From: Longimicrobiales bacterium
GTDB taxonomy: Bacteria > Gemmatimonadota > Gemmatimonadetes > Longimicrobiales > Gaopeijiaceae
DNA length: 6,821 bases
NCBI GenBank assembly: GCA_028280205.1
Contig: JANQME010000211.1
Span: forward strand, 1-6,821
Direction: 5' to 3'
The position numbers and the translations under genes are program-made. Each line of letters opens with the position of its first letter. The first letter of the stretch is position 1. This document shows, piece after piece, positions 6,080 to 6,821 of the stretch. The notes under the pieces are model-generated. The model saw only the letters and a program-made list of their open reading frames with translations, was not told where the DNA came from and did no database searches.

Positions 6080-6821
6080 TCATGCGTCGAAGCGCTCCAG
6101 GAATCTCGGGTTCTTTTCGGCCAGAGCTCCGTAGATCTCCAGGCAGGTGTGGGTCCAGCGCCGGACCCAGGTGCAGTAGTGCAGGTTCGCGTGCGACGAG
6201 TCGCCGTAGTGCACGTGCGCCTCGTGGTAGCAGCCGCCCGAGCAGATCGGGCGGGCCCAGCAGCGGTGGCAGTCCGTCTTCTCCGCGATGTGGTGGTCGA
6301 CGAGGAAACGCTCCTGCCTCTCGCGGTCGATCCCGTCCGCCACCGTCCCGATCGTGTGCTCCTCGGAGCCGGCGAAGCGATGGCACAGCGCGACGTCGCC
6401 GTCGGTCGCCACGCCCATGAGGCCCAGCCCGGCACCGCACCCGTACGCCTTGCTCACCCCCTTGTGGATCTCCTCGATCGTATCCGTGACGTTCGTGAAG
6501 CCGTGGTGCTCGTCGCGCAGCGCGTGCTCGAGCCACTCGGCGGCGAGCTCCTCGAACTGGTCGAGCATCCGGTCCCGCGAGTCCTCGGAGATCGCGTAGT
6601 CGCGGTGGTCCGCGGTCGTGACCGGCGCGAGCCCGACCTCGAAGAAGCCGATCTCCTCGGTGAGGTGCCGGTAGATCTCCAGGACGTCGAGGTGCTTCTG
6701 GGTGAGCGTGACGCGCGCCCCGATGGGTCGGGACCGGTGCGTCGCGAGCAGCTCGCGGATCTTCGGCAGCACGACGTCGTACGTGCCGCGGCCGTTGTGG
6801 AAGACGCGCAGGCCGTCCTGG
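6080..6821 (-). CDS. qhpD: Radical SAM/SPASM maturase of quinohemoprotein amine dehydrogenase, C-terminal part (5' end outside window)
   Basis: QhpD uses S-adenosylmethionine and iron-sulfur clusters in the cytoplasm to form Cys-to-Asp/Glu thioether bonds within the QHNDH gamma subunit. Only the last 246 residues are in the window. The N-terminal radical-SAM core with its CX3CX2C motif lies beyond base 6821. What is visible is a SPASM-type auxiliary-cluster domain. Eight Cys fall at window residues 128, 146, 184, 187, 193, 197, 216 and 226, in short motifs such as GCGAGLGLMG, DGDVALCHRF, CHRCWARPICSGGCYHEAH and HYC. This C-X17-C, then CX2CX5CX3C, then C layout is typical of SPASM maturases, and the CHRF and CSGGCYHEAH segments resemble QhpD in particular, as I recall that family. 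It ends with TGA, 37 bases before the gamma-subunit gene that encodes its substrate. The identification rests on both the motifs and the neighbours. Confidence 0.9.
   Translation of the reverse strand, partial: QDGLRVFHNGRGTYDVVLPKIRELLATHRSRPIGARVTLTQKHLDVLEIYRHLTEEIGFFEVGLAPVTTADHRDYAISEDSRDRMLDQFEELAAEWLEHALRDEHHGFTNVTDTIEEIHKGVSKAYGCGAGLGLMGVATDGDVALCHRFAGSEEHTIGTVADGIDRERQERFLVDHHIAEKTDCHRCWARPICSGGCYHEAHVHYGDSSHANLHYCTWVRRWTHTCLEIYGALAEKNPRFLERFDA

Noticed and set aside
4444..6420. Very long open frame on the plus strand (about 658 codons), with others at 1822-3540 and 662-2116.
   Set aside because: High-GC coding DNA leaves the opposite strand open. The protein is Arg/Asp/Val-rich with no domain, whereas the minus strand here encodes clear qhpB, qhpC and qhpD motifs.
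2004..6821. A bacteriocin-type (sactipeptide) cluster: SPASM maturase, Cys-rich peptide, protease and ABC exporter.
   Set aside because: The logic is alike, but the peptide carries the full QHNDH gamma pattern including the CTQ Cys-Trp pair, and a beta-propeller subunit gene follows. It is an enzyme subunit, not an antimicrobial.

Overview
The window is high in GC and is coded entirely on the minus strand, so the genes read from right to left. Coding density is very high: seven genes cover almost everything, no gap exceeds about 112 bases, and no RNA gene, insertion sequence or CRISPR array was seen. Sec and Tat signal peptides, a CXXCH motif and a periplasmic type of amine dehydrogenase point to a Gram-negative (diderm) bacterium. 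A lineage such as Gemmatimonadota would fit the style of the proteins, but this is a guess and nothing in the window proves it.

Right block (6821 down to about 2004): this is most of a quinohemoprotein amine dehydrogenase (QHNDH) operon, in the order qhpD-qhpC-qhpB-qhpF-qhpE. qhpD is the C-terminal part of a radical-SAM/SPASM maturase that puts Cys-to-Asp/Glu thioether cross-links into the small gamma subunit. qhpC is that gamma subunit, the precursor that carries the cysteine tryptophylquinone (CTQ) cofactor. qhpB is the seven-bladed beta-propeller subunit with a Sec signal. qhpF is a one-polypeptide ABC exporter. qhpE is a subtilisin-like protease that should remove the gamma leader. The diheme alpha subunit (qhpA) would be expected just upstream, beyond base 6821. 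Together the genes make, cross-link, trim and export a periplasmic enzyme that oxidises primary amines and passes electrons to the respiratory chain.

Left block (2003 down to 1): a 112-base gap holds a tandem 15-bp repeat. Then comes a Tat-exported FMN-dependent alpha-hydroxy-acid dehydrogenase with a CXXCH motif in its middle loop. An ATGA overlap joins it to a Sel1-repeat protein with an N-terminal signal, which runs off the left edge. These two genes probably form a translationally coupled pair. Whether they belong to the amine dehydrogenase unit is unclear. They lie where the flavin monooxygenase gene qhpG sits in the Paracoccus operon.

The most interesting points are in the gamma subunit. 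All the residues for three thioether links and CTQ are present with the usual spacing. There is also an extra Cys (117) six residues before an Asp, the same spacing as one known link, which suggests a possible fourth cross-link. The leader looks about twice the usual length.
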